Positions 24,986 to 32,665 of a DNA stretch of 64,000 nt are shown one piece after another. The DNA comes from CAZIOH01 sp964540815 (GTDB lineage Bacteria > Myxococcota_A > Polyangia > Fen-1088): assembly GCA_964540815.1 (NCBI GenBank), contig CAZIOH010000014.1, positions 26,522-90,521 of the forward strand, read 5' to 3'. The position numbers and the translations under genes were made by a program. The stretch's first letter is position 1. Every line of letters starts with the position of its first letter. The notes under the pieces were generated by a model. It had not been told where the DNA came from. It ran no database searches and saw nothing but the letters and a program-made list of their open reading frames with translations.

Positions 24986-25783
24986 ATGAGCCGACCGCTC
25001 CCGAGACTTTTGCCCTTGGTCCTGATCGCGCTCGCGAGCTGCGTCCCATCCGAGGATGGCTCCTCGACGGACCCGCTGGGCTCGACCGGGGCTGGAACGG
25101 GGGGTATCTCGGTGTCGGCAGGAACCGGCGGGGCTCCGTCCGGCACAGGGGGTCAGCAGTTCACTGCAAGCGGCGGTGCGCCCGGGACCGGCGGTGCGCC
25201 CGGGACCGGCGGCGCGCCGGTCGGCTCCGGTGGCGTGACGGGAAGCGGCGGAAAGGTCGGGACCGGCGGCGCGATGGGAAGCGCCGATGCGGGAGTCGGC
25301 GCCGGGAGCGGCGGCATCCAGGGGGCGCCGGACGGCGGGGTCGGCGCGGGGACCGGTGGGCGAGCGACCGGTGGCGCGGCAGGGACCGGTGCCACGGCTG
25401 CGGTGTGCACCAGCAAGATGAACTACTCGGGCGGAAATGGTCAGAGCATGCGGCCTGGCGCCGATTGCAACGGCTGCCACAACTTCGCGATCGCCGGGAC
25501 CGTGTACCCGACCGCCCACGAGCCCGACAACTGCATCGGGGTCAACGGCACGGCAGGGGTCAAGGTGGTCATCACGGGCTCGACCGGACAGGTCCTGACC
25601 CTGACGCCGAACTCGTCGGGCAACTTCTACTCGAACACCAACGTGACCACACCCTTCACGGTCAAGCTCACCAACGGTGCCAATTCGCGCATGATGGTGA
25701 GCCCGCAGACGAGTGGCGCGTGCAACAGCTGCCACACCGTGAACGGCTCCAACGCGGCCCCCGGCCGCGTCATGTCGCCGTAG
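24986..25783 (+). CDS. Stalked lipoprotein with two CxxCH haem motifs
   Basis: 265 residues. The lipoprotein signal is MSRPLPRLLPLVLIALASC (Cys19). A long GTGGAPGTGG-type stalk runs to about residue 145. The C-terminal domain of 120 residues has two c-type haem-binding motifs, CNGCH and CNSCH, flanking a beta-rich carboxypeptidase-regulatory-like stretch (VKVVITGSTGQVLTLTPNSSGNFYSNTNV). ATG 24986 has a clear AGGAGAG Shine-Dalgarno 7 bases upstream. It probably carries covalent haem outside the cytoplasm in an electron-transfer or structural role; distal Met/His ligands are not assignable. It converges with hmgA 15 bases on. Confidence 0.8.
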   Translation: MSRPLPRLLPLVLIALASCVPSEDGSSTDPLGSTGAGTGGISVSAGTGGAPSGTGGQQFTASGGAPGTGGAPGTGGAPVGSGGVTGSGGKVGTGGAMGSADAGVGAGSGGIQGAPDGGVGAGTGGRATGGAAGTGATAAVCTSKMNYSGGNGQSMRPGADCNGCHNFAIAGTVYPTAHEPDNCIGVNGTAGVKVVITGSTGQVLTLTPNSSGNFYSNTNVTTPFTVKLTNGANSRMMVSPQTSGACNSCHTVNGSNAAPGRVMSP

Positions 25784-25797
25784 GTCGAAATCGGTCC

Positions 25798-27003
25798 TCA
25801 CCGAGCCTCGGCGAAGCTCTGGTGGTAATCGGGATCCTCGATGCTTCGCGCCGCCACGGTGCTGGTCAGCGGCGCGGAGCAGTCGAGCATGACCGCGAGC
25901 TCGCCCGTGTGGGTCCCCCCCGGTGCGAGCTCGTAGGCTCCGGGGTGCGGCCCGTGGGGGATCCCCGCCGGGTGCAGCGACAGGCTTCCACCGCCGACAC
26001 CGGGGCGCGACGCGAAGCCATCGTTGGCGTAGAACAGCACCTCGTCCACGTCGACCGACGCATGGGGATAGGGACAGGGATTGGCGGCCGGATGAAAATC
26101 GAGCGGCCGCGGGACGAAGCTGCAGATCAGCGCCCCGCCCGCCTCGAACGTCGCGTGCACCGACGGCGGCAGGTGAACCTGCCCCACCCGGGGTGAGAAC
26201 GAGAGGATCGGGAACGCGAAGGGGTAGACCGCGCCGTCCCAGCCGACCACGTCCAGCGGATCGTGGGGCGACCGGAAGCCGAAGAACCGATCGCCCCGCT
26301 TGACGAGGATGTCGCGCGGACCGTCGGCAGCGCCGATCGCCTCGAGGCGGGGATGGCGAAAGTCGCGGTGGCCATAGGGCGCGTCCATCCGCAGCTGGCC
26401 AGCCCCGTTCCGGTAGTGGCGCGGGAGATCGAGGCCGCGCTTGCACTCGATGGACAGCCAGGCCTGCGCGAGGGCGGCATCGGGCATGAAGCGGTGAATG
26501 GTGCCCTTGGGAACGCAGACGTAGTCGCCCTGCCGGAACGGCAACGCCCCGAACACCGACCGCAGGGTCCCGCCGCCGCGCCAGATGAAGAACAGCTCGT
26601 CGGCGTCCGCGTTCACGAAGTAGGTCGACGCCGCCCGGGTGGCCTGCACGAACCCGATGACCACGTCGCCGTTGAACAGCAAGGGGACTCGACCGTCGAG
26701 CGGCGTCGCGTCCGCCCCTCGACCGCCGGCGTCCCGCCGCGGCCCCGGGAGGCCGAGGCAGTGGAAGCGGCGCCGGCGCAGGTCGGCGCCAGCCTCGGCC
26801 GCCCCACCGACCGGGACTGGAAAGCCCGCCGTGGTCTCGACCGGCATCGCCTCGTGCGGTCGGTGGAGGTGGTAGAGGATGGAGTACGGACCCTCGAACC
26901 CGCCGCGGGTCAGACACTCCTCGTAGGTCCGCTCACCTGCCGCGGTCCGGAACACGGTGTGCGGCTTGGCTGGCAGCTCTCCGGCGCTGATTCGCTCGAG
27001 CAT
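25798..27003 (-). CDS. hmgA: Homogentisate 1,2-dioxygenase
   Basis: 401 residues, cupin-fold non-haem iron enzyme that opens the aromatic ring of homogentisate to maleylacetoacetate. Diagnostic sequence includes GDYVCVPKGTIHRF, VGWDGAVYPFAFPILSFSPRVGQVHLPPSVHATFEAGG (metal ligands His and Glu in PPSVHATFE), FVPRPLDFHPAANPCPYPHASVDVDEVLFYANDGF and the distal His in GIPHGPHPG. The length is slightly shorter than proteobacterial HmgA (about 430). It is the last gene of the fah-maiA-hpd-hmgA operon, starting 12 bases after hpd. Confidence 0.92.
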   Translation of the reverse strand: MLERISAGELPAKPHTVFRTAAGERTYEECLTRGGFEGPYSILYHLHRPHEAMPVETTAGFPVPVGGAAEAGADLRRRRFHCLGLPGPRRDAGGRGADATPLDGRVPLLFNGDVVIGFVQATRAASTYFVNADADELFFIWRGGGTLRSVFGALPFRQGDYVCVPKGTIHRFMPDAALAQAWLSIECKRGLDLPRHYRNGAGQLRMDAPYGHRDFRHPRLEAIGAADGPRDILVKRGDRFFGFRSPHDPLDVVGWDGAVYPFAFPILSFSPRVGQVHLPPSVHATFEAGGALICSFVPRPLDFHPAANPCPYPHASVDVDEVLFYANDGFASRPGVGGGSLSLHPAGIPHGPHPGAYELAPGGTHTGELAVMLDCSAPLTSTVAARSIEDPDYHQSFAEAR

Positions 27004-27015
27004 CGGTGACCATCC

Positions 27016-28212
27016 TCATCCCGAGCGCGGTGAGCCCTGCTCGCGCTCGATGCTCTCGAAGAGCGCGCGGAAGTTCCCGGCCCCGAACCCCTCGTCCCCA
27101 CGCCGCTCGATGATCTCGAAGAAGAAGGGCCCCGCCTCGGGCGTGCCGTGGGTGCCGGCCGAGTCCTTGAGGAAGATCTGCAGCAGATAGCGTCCGGGCC
27201 CGTCTCCGTCGACCAAGATCTCGAGCTCCTCGAGCTCCCCGAGCTTCTCGCGCAGGGCGCTCGCGACCCCGATCTGTCGCAGCCGCTCGGGCAGCGCACG
27301 GTAGTAGGCACCCGGCGTGGGCATGAAGGACACCTGGCGCCGCCTCAGCTCCCGGACCGCCTCGGTGATCCGATCGACCAGCAGGGCTGCGTGCTGGACG
27401 CCATCGCCCCGGTTGTCCTCGTGAAAGACGTTGATCTGCGAGCTCTTGAAGCTCGGACGCTGGGGCTCGTTGTTCGCGAACTTGATGCCGCTCGCCGGAT
27501 CCCACATCACCACCGACCGCAGGCCGGAGCCGGCGGGGTCGGCGGAATCGGCGAAATCGGCCCGACGGGCGTCGGGGGCATGCGCGGTCACGTCGTTGGT
27601 GTGAAACTCCACCTGCCAGAACCGCTCGAAGCCCATCACGTGCTCGAGCCACAGGAGCGCAGGCGCCAGGGTCTCGAAGTTGCTGGTGACGTGATCGAAG
27701 GCGGAGAAGCCGCACGCGTTGCGACCTCCCCGCGGGATCGGGTGGACGTCGAACCCCGGGTACAGCGGGAATTCGCCCTGGCGCTCGACGAAGCGGAAGG
27801 TGGTGTCCCCGAAGGGCGTGGCGATCACGAAGGTCTTGAAGACCCCACGGGGACCGGCGGTGGCGACGATGTCGTCGATCGGCGTGCCCCCGCGGGCCTC
27901 GAGCGTGGCGAAGGTGTGGGCGATGTCCTCGACCTCGAACACGATGCTCCCGATGCCGTCGGGGTGCTTGCGGAGGTAGCGATCGGCGCGGCCCCCCGCC
28001 GCCCCGGCCGGCGACGAGCAGACCACCCGACAGGCGCCCGCCTCGAAGATCACCGAGCGCTGACGCCCGCGCTGGTTCAGCGCCGCGCTGCTCTCGGCGA
28101 CCTCGGCGAAGTCCAGCCGCTCTGTGTAGAACCTGCGGCTCCGCTCGAGATCGCGCACGTAGGTGTGAAGGGCTTCGATCCGACGAATACCGAGGCCTGC
28201 TGCATTCGCCAT
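27016..28212 (-). CDS. hpd: 4-Hydroxyphenylpyruvate dioxygenase
   Basis: 398 residues with two vicinal-oxygen-chelate (glyoxalase-like) modules. The iron triad is H174 (AFDHVTSN), H274 (GVQHAALLVD) and E366 (FFFEIIERRG), and the C-terminal signature GDEGFGAGNFRALFESIEREQ is typical of HPD. It converts 4-hydroxyphenylpyruvate to homogentisate with O2, the second step of tyrosine breakdown. It is followed 12 bases later by hmgA and preceded by maiA (54-base gap), in pathway-coherent order. An Ala/Asp-rich insert near residues 211-230 is a small departure from the family. Confidence 0.93.
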   Translation of the reverse strand: MANAAGLGIRRIEALHTYVRDLERSRRFYTERLDFAEVAESSAALNQRGRQRSVIFEAGACRVVCSSPAGAAGGRADRYLRKHPDGIGSIVFEVEDIAHTFATLEARGGTPIDDIVATAGPRGVFKTFVIATPFGDTTFRFVERQGEFPLYPGFDVHPIPRGGRNACGFSAFDHVTSNFETLAPALLWLEHVMGFERFWQVEFHTNDVTAHAPDARRADFADSADPAGSGLRSVVMWDPASGIKFANNEPQRPSFKSSQINVFHEDNRGDGVQHAALLVDRITEAVRELRRRQVSFMPTPGAYYRALPERLRQIGVASALREKLGELEELEILVDGDGPGRYLLQIFLKDSAGTHGTPEAGPFFFEIIERRGDEGFGAGNFRALFESIEREQGSPRSG

Positions 28213-28266
28213 GCTGGAAAGTCTAGCAGGCGGAATCGACGGTGCGTCCCGCGCGCCCGCCTTCGC

Positions 28267-28923
28267 TCACGGTGCTGGCGGAGACGCCTCGCGGTCGGGC
28301 TGGGCGTCGGGGTGCGCGGCCACGAACGCCGGCAGGGCCGCGCAGGTCGATTCGACGCGCAACAGGGTCGGGAACGCCGCCAGGTCGAGTTGCATGCGGC
28401 GCGCCGCGAACAGCTGCGGAACCAGGAAGACGTCGGCGAAGGTCGGCTGGTCGCCCACCAGGAAGCGCCCCGCCGTCGAGGTGGACAGCGTCTCGAGGGC
28501 CGACAGCCCGGTCGCGATGAAGCCGCGCACCAGCGGGGCCGGATCGGTGCCCGCCGCGCGCAGGGTCTGCTGCAGCTTGAGGTTCTGCAGCGGCTGGGTT
28601 CCGGAGTTGACGATCTCGGCGAGCTGACGGGCGCGCGCGCGGCCCACCCGGTCGGCCGGGAGCAGCGGCGGCTCGGGATGGATCTCCTCCAGGTGCTCGA
28701 GGATCGCCATGGACTGCGTCAGGTACCAGGGGCCGGAGCCGCCGTCGAGCTCGAGCACCGGGACTTGCCCCATCGGGTTGTGCCGGAGAAACGCCGGCAG
28801 GTGCTGTTCGCCGCCACCGCGCACCAGGTGAACCGGCACGATCTCGCAGGCGAGATCCTTGTACGCGAGCGCGATGCGCACCCGCCACGCCGAGCTGCTC
28901 CGCCAGTATCCGTAGAGTCGCAT
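28267..28923 (-). CDS. maiA: Maleylacetoacetate isomerase (zeta-class GST)
   Basis: 218 residues. The zeta-GST signature S-S-x-x-W-R-V-R-I-A-L is seen at the N-terminus (RSSSAWRVRIALAYK; the normal Cys of SSCSWR is replaced by Ala/Ser here). It is followed by NPMGQVPVLELDGG and the C-terminal helical domain. It isomerises maleylacetoacetate to fumarylacetoacetate using glutathione. It begins 15 bases after the fah stop, inside the tyrosine-degradation operon, which makes the assignment secure. The motif here is S-S-S-A-W rather than S-S-C-S-W, so a catalytic check of the thiolate-stabilising Ser is worthwhile. Confidence 0.9.
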   Translation of the reverse strand: MRLYGYWRSSSAWRVRIALAYKDLACEIVPVHLVRGGGEQHLPAFLRHNPMGQVPVLELDGGSGPWYLTQSMAILEHLEEIHPEPPLLPADRVGRARARQLAEIVNSGTQPLQNLKLQQTLRAAGTDPAPLVRGFIATGLSALETLSTSTAGRFLVGDQPTFADVFLVPQLFAARRMQLDLAAFPTLLRVESTCAALPAFVAAHPDAQPDREASPPAP

Positions 28924-28938
28924 GCCCGCGGAAGTCCC

Positions 28939-29916
28939 TCAGATCACCTGCTGGTCGATGGCTCCGCACACGCTGCGGCCGCCCGCGGCGAAGGCCTCGA
29001 TGCGGATCGTATCCCCGCGCTGCATGAAGGGCGTGGTCGGCGCACCCTGGTCGATGGTCTCGAGCATGCGCCGCTCGGCGAGGCAGGACACCCCGCGCGC
29101 CCGATCCTGGTTGGACACCGTCCCGCTGCCGAGGATGGTGCCCGCCGTCAGGGCCCGCGTCCGCGCCAGGTGGGCGATGAGATCGAGGAACGAGAAGTGC
29201 ATCTCGGGTCCGGTCTCGGTGTCTCCCACCACGGCTCCATTGTAGGTCGAGCGCAGCTTCAGGAAGGCCCGACCTTCGCGAAAATCGGCGCCGAGCTCGT
29301 CGGGGGTCACCGCCAGGGGAGAAAAGGAGGTCGCGGGCTTCGACAGCACGAACCCGAACCCCTTGGCGAGCTCATCCGCCACCAGGTTCCGATAGGTCAG
29401 ATCGTTGGCGACCATGAGGAGACGAATGGGCTCGAGCTCCCGCAGGCGCTCGGCCGGGGCTCCGCACGGGACGTCCCCGAGGATGGCGCAGACCTCGGAC
29501 TCGAAGTCGAGGCCCAGGGCGGGGTCGGGCAAGGAGATGGGATCGCAGGGACCGAGCAGCACGCCCGAACCACCCTGGTAGATGAGGGGATCGGACGTCA
29601 ACCCCGGGGGCAGCTCGGCCTTGCGGGCCGCCCGCACCAGACGGATATGGTTGAGGTACGCCGAGCCGTCGAGCCACTCGTAGGCGCGCGGCAAGGGCGC
29701 CGCCAGCCGCCGCGGATCGAAGGGCTCGCCGCGAACGTCGCCGGCCTCGAGGGCGGCCGCGAGGCCCCGCAAGGCCGGGGCGGCCCGAGCCCAGTCGTCG
29801 AGCGCCGCCTGCAAGGTGGGCGCGACGACCCTGGCCAGGGCACAGCGGGTCGCCGACGCGTCGACCACGACGAGCGCGCCGTCCCGGGTGCCATCGCGCA
29901 AGGTGCCAAGGCGCAT
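28939..29916 (-). CDS. fah: Fumarylacetoacetate hydrolase family protein
   Basis: 325 residues, single FAH domain as in bacterial fumarylacetoacetases. Visible blocks are PRAYEWLDGSAYLNHIRLVRAARKA, LDFESEVCAILGDVP (the metal-binding E-x-E), LLMVANDLTYRNL (metal Asp) and KPATSFSPLAVTPDELG. It cleaves fumarylacetoacetate to fumarate and acetoacetate, completing tyrosine breakdown. Start ATG 29916; the upstream open frame is an artefact that runs through phhA on the other strand. It is the first gene of the minus-strand operon and is divergent from phhA across a palindrome-containing intergenic region. Confidence 0.9.
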   Translation of the reverse strand: MRLGTLRDGTRDGALVVVDASATRCALARVVAPTLQAALDDWARAAPALRGLAAALEAGDVRGEPFDPRRLAAPLPRAYEWLDGSAYLNHIRLVRAARKAELPPGLTSDPLIYQGGSGVLLGPCDPISLPDPALGLDFESEVCAILGDVPCGAPAERLRELEPIRLLMVANDLTYRNLVADELAKGFGFVLSKPATSFSPLAVTPDELGADFREGRAFLKLRSTYNGAVVGDTETGPEMHFSFLDLIAHLARTRALTAGTILGSGTVSNQDRARGVSCLAERRMLETIDQGAPTTPFMQRGDTIRIEAFAAGGRSVCGAIDQQVI

Positions 29917-29971
29917 GGTGACGTGGTGAAGCGTAGCAGATCGGCGGGACCCTGCCTGCCGCCCGTCCCTT

Positions 29972-30010
29972 GCGCGTGCCACGCGCGCGGGGCACGCGCG
30001 TGGCACGCGC
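29972..30010. promoter_or_regulatory. Twin palindromes between fah and phhA (candidate operators)
   Basis: Two 15-bp near-perfect palindromes, GCGCGTGCCACGCGC at 29972-29986 and GCGCGTGGCACGCGC at 29996-30010, differ only at the central base and start 24 bases apart. Together they also form a 16-bp inverted repeat with a 7-base spacer. They lie in the 153-base divergent intergenic region serving the Phe/Tyr catabolic operon and phhA. Two spaced copies of one dyad point to cooperative binding by a dimeric regulator. Confidence 0.65.
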
Positions 30011-30069
30011 GCCGCGGTCGCATGCGCGTCGAGGATGTGCCGGCTATCCTCGAAGGTGAGGGGGACACC

Positions 30070-31956
30070 ATGCGAGAAGCGGAGCCTCCGTTCGTGCCGG
30101 CCCACCTGCGCCGGTTCGTGGTCGAGCAGGATTATGGGCAGTACAGCGCCATCGATCAGGCGGTGTGGCGGTTCGTGCTGCTCCAGCTCGAGGCGCAGCT
30201 GGCGGACGGCGCGCACGCGAGCTACCGCGCGGGCCTCGAGGCCACGGGGATCTCGGTGGATCGCATCCCGCGCATCCCGGAGATGAACGCCCGGCTCGCC
30301 CGCTTCGGCTGGGGGGCCGTGTGCGTGGACGGCTTCGTGCCTCCGCGGGTCTTCCAGGAGTTTCAGGCCGCCGGGATCTTGCCCATCGCGGGGGACATCC
30401 GGTCGCGGCAGCACCTGCCGTACACGCCCGCGCCGGACATCATCCACGAGGCCGCGGGCCACGCTCCGATCCTCCCCGATCCGGTGTACGCGGCCTACCT
30501 GCGACGGCTGGGAGCGCTCGGGGCCGAGGCCTTCACCTTGCCCGAGGAGAGCGCGGTCTTCGATGCCATTCACTTCCTCTCGGAGATCAAGGAGCGCCCC
30601 GGGGTGCCGGCCGAGCCGATCGCCCGCGCCGAGGCGCGCTTGCAAGCGGCCCTCGCCGGCGTGCCGGAGGTGAGCGAGGCGGCGCTGCTGTCGCGCCTCT
30701 ACTGGTGGACCGCGGAATATGGGCTCGTCGGCGCGCCGGAGGATTTCAAGCTCTACGGGGCCGGGCTCCTGTCCTCGCTCGGAGAGAGCCATTCCTGTCG
30801 GGCAGCGGCCGTGCGCAAGGTGCCGCTCGACGCAGGTTGCCTGGACGTCCCCTACGACATCACCCGTCCGCAACCGCAGCTCTACGTGGCACCCTCGTTC
30901 GAGCACCTGCATCGGGTCCTCGACGCGGTCGAGGATCGCCTGCGGCGCGATCGGGCGACGGCCCTCGCGCGGGCGCTGCGCAGCCGAGAGATCGCCAGCG
31001 TGACCTTCTCGTCGGGGGGCGCGGCCATCGGCGTGCTCGCGGAGCTGGGAGGGGCGGCGGAGCCCGGCGCGGAGCCGGCGGGAGCGCGCGGGCCCGCGTG
31101 GCTCGGCTTCGAAGGTCCGTTCGCGTTCACCCATCCCCGCGGGACGTGGCGGCGCGCCGACGAGGACCAGGACGAGGACCAGGACCAGGCCGGCCGGGAG
31201 GCGAGCACCCTCGTCTTCACGGGGCCGCTCTCCGATGGCGGGTGGCTGGAGGCGCTGGCCACGGAGGCCGCGCTCGACGGCCACCTGGTCGGCCGAGCCG
31301 GGCGTCACCGCTTCGACTTCGCGAGCGGCGTATCGGTGGAGGGACGGGTGGTGCGGCGGCGGCTGCGCACCGACGGGCGCCTTGGGGGCCTCGAGCTGGC
31401 GGATGCGCGGGTCGGGCTTCCCGGACGTGGGCAGCATGGGCGCGCGCGGATCTGCGTGTGGGCCGTGGGCGAGGTCATCACCGCCCGGGCCGGAGCCAGC
31501 GATCCCGCTTTCCACCTGGCGCTCGGCCGGGACCCGGCTGATGGCCGAGCCGAGGGAGCCGAGCGGTCGACGGTGGCGCGGGTGGCGCGGGTGCCGCGGG
31601 TGCCGCGGGCGCGCGAGCTCCCTGCGAAGGAGCGGGAGCTCATGCTCCTCTACGGACAGGCCGAGGTGGCCGCCCGGAAGGTCCGTGCAGGCGAGCTCGT
31701 CGACGCGCTCACCGTCCTCCGTGAGTCGGTGGGCCGCGAGCATCCGGACGACTGGCTCCTGCGGTGGAACCTGCTCGAGACGTTGCTGGCGAGGACCGAC
31801 ACGAGCGGGGCCGCGGGGCCCGCCCTCGCGCGGGCGCTGGTCGATGATCTCGAGGCCCTGGAGCACGCCTTCGCGGGCGAGCAGCCCATCGCGACCGGTC
31901 TTCGATACCTGCGCAGAAAGCAGGTCGGGGAGCTCGACCGACCGCGGCGCGCTTGA
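30070..31956 (+). CDS. phhA: Phenylalanine 4-monooxygenase-type aromatic amino acid hydroxylase, long form
   Basis: 628 residues. The first about 310 are the biopterin-dependent aromatic amino acid hydroxylase catalytic domain: iron ligands H126 and H131 in DIIHEAAGHAPIL and E216 in YWWTAEYGL, plus the GFVPPRVFQEF and LPYTPAPD blocks. It hydroxylates phenylalanine to tyrosine using tetrahydropterin and O2. The remaining about 300 residues (from about 320) are an extra region not found in short PhhA enzymes, with beta-rich sequence and a terminal helical segment (LPAKERELMLLYGQAEVAARKVRAGELVDALTVLRES). Long forms are known in some bacteria. ATG 30070 has GGTGAGGGG upstream. It is divergent from the rest of the pathway genes. 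Confidence 0.88.
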   Translation: MREAEPPFVPAHLRRFVVEQDYGQYSAIDQAVWRFVLLQLEAQLADGAHASYRAGLEATGISVDRIPRIPEMNARLARFGWGAVCVDGFVPPRVFQEFQAAGILPIAGDIRSRQHLPYTPAPDIIHEAAGHAPILPDPVYAAYLRRLGALGAEAFTLPEESAVFDAIHFLSEIKERPGVPAEPIARAEARLQAALAGVPEVSEAALLSRLYWWTAEYGLVGAPEDFKLYGAGLLSSLGESHSCRAAAVRKVPLDAGCLDVPYDITRPQPQLYVAPSFEHLHRVLDAVEDRLRRDRATALARALRSREIASVTFSSGGAAIGVLAELGGAAEPGAEPAGARGPAWLGFEGPFAFTHPRGTWRRADEDQDEDQDQAGREASTLVFTGPLSDGGWLEALATEAALDGHLVGRAGRHRFDFASGVSVEGRVVRRRLRTDGRLGGLELADARVGLPGRGQHGRARICVWAVGEVITARAGASDPAFHLALGRDPADGRAEGAERSTVARVARVPRVPRARELPAKERELMLLYGQAEVAARKVRAGELVDALTVLRESVGREHPDDWLLRWNLLETLLARTDTSGAAGPALARALVDDLEALEHAFAGEQPIATGLRYLRRKQVGELDRPRRA

Positions 31957-31989
31957 CCCGGAACGGAGTTCGCCGCATCCTCAGAGCGT

Positions 31990-32409
31990 ATGTCGTGGTG
32001 GTGCACAGCGGTTCGACGGATGGTGGCGGGGGCCTTGCTCGTTCCCCTGCTGCTGGTCGCCACCTCGTTCACGCACGATCTGATGCGTTGCCGGCTGACG
32101 GGCGCGGTGATTCCAGATGGCGCCTGTCCCGACACCGCGACGGGCGAGATCTCGCACGCGCGGCTCGACGCTCCAGGCTGTTGCGAACGCCAGGCCGCGC
32201 AGAGCTCGGTGATCAAGGCAGGACCGGACCCACGCAGCCTGCAGCCGCTGGAAGCACCGAGGCTGCTGGTGCTGAGCTTTCCGCCCCCGATCTACCGTCC
32301 GCCCTATCGCTTCCTCGCCAGGGCGCCCGGGGCAAACTCGGGCCCGAACGCATGGTGGCACGCCGGTGGCGCGACGCTCGTGGTCCTCAAGGGATCGTTT
32401 CTGATCTGA
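31990..32409 (+). CDS. Small exported protein ahead of metal-efflux operon
   Basis: 139 residues. An N-terminal signal or membrane segment (VAGALLVPLLLVATSFTHDLM) precedes a Cys-containing mature part (RCRLTGAVIPDGACPDT, APGCCERQ). There is no recognised domain, but the CC and Cys/His-containing sequence next to a copper-type RND operon suggests metal handling, an inference from position. It lies 34 bases after phhA and 256 bases before the TolC-like gene, so its operon membership is unclear. Confidence 0.55.
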   Translation: MSWWCTAVRRMVAGALLVPLLLVATSFTHDLMRCRLTGAVIPDGACPDTATGEISHARLDAPGCCERQAAQSSVIKAGPDPRSLQPLEAPRLLVLSFPPPIYRPPYRFLARAPGANSGPNAWWHAGGATLVVLKGSFLI

Positions 32410-32665
32410 TCCGCCTGAGCTGAGCGCGACGGAGCGCACGCGCGGGCCGGACCCTCCTCGCTCCGCCCGAGCACGAGCTCGCCCACCGAGCTCGCCACGA
32501 GCACGAGCTCGCCCGCGAACTCGAACACGCCCACGAGCTCGGACTCGAGCACGCCCCTCGAACACGCATGCTCCCGAGCCGCCTCGCCGACTCCCTCCCC
32601 GGAGCGCGTCCCGTCCCCACCCACGAAAGCTCTCGGCGCACCTGCCGTCGAGGAGGTCGACTTCC
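32410..32665. other. Low-complexity intergenic region (GAGCTCG/CACGAGC repeats)
   Basis: 256 bases rich in short imperfect repeats of CACGAGC, GAGCTCG and AACACGCC, notably CGAGCACGAGCTCGCC twice (around 32467 and 32496). These can form several small hairpins upstream of the efflux operon. No gene is supported on either strand. Confidence 0.5.

Noticed and set aside
27148..30069. An upstream extension of phhA to a 1602-residue protein
   Set aside because: The extra 974 codons are antisense to hpd, maiA and fah; the phhA catalytic domain starts at ATG 30070 with a good ribosome site.
29917..31866. An N-terminal extension of fah on the minus strand to 975 residues
   Set aside because: The extension is the antisense of phhA and lacks any domain; fah from ATG 29916 has normal length for the bacterial family.
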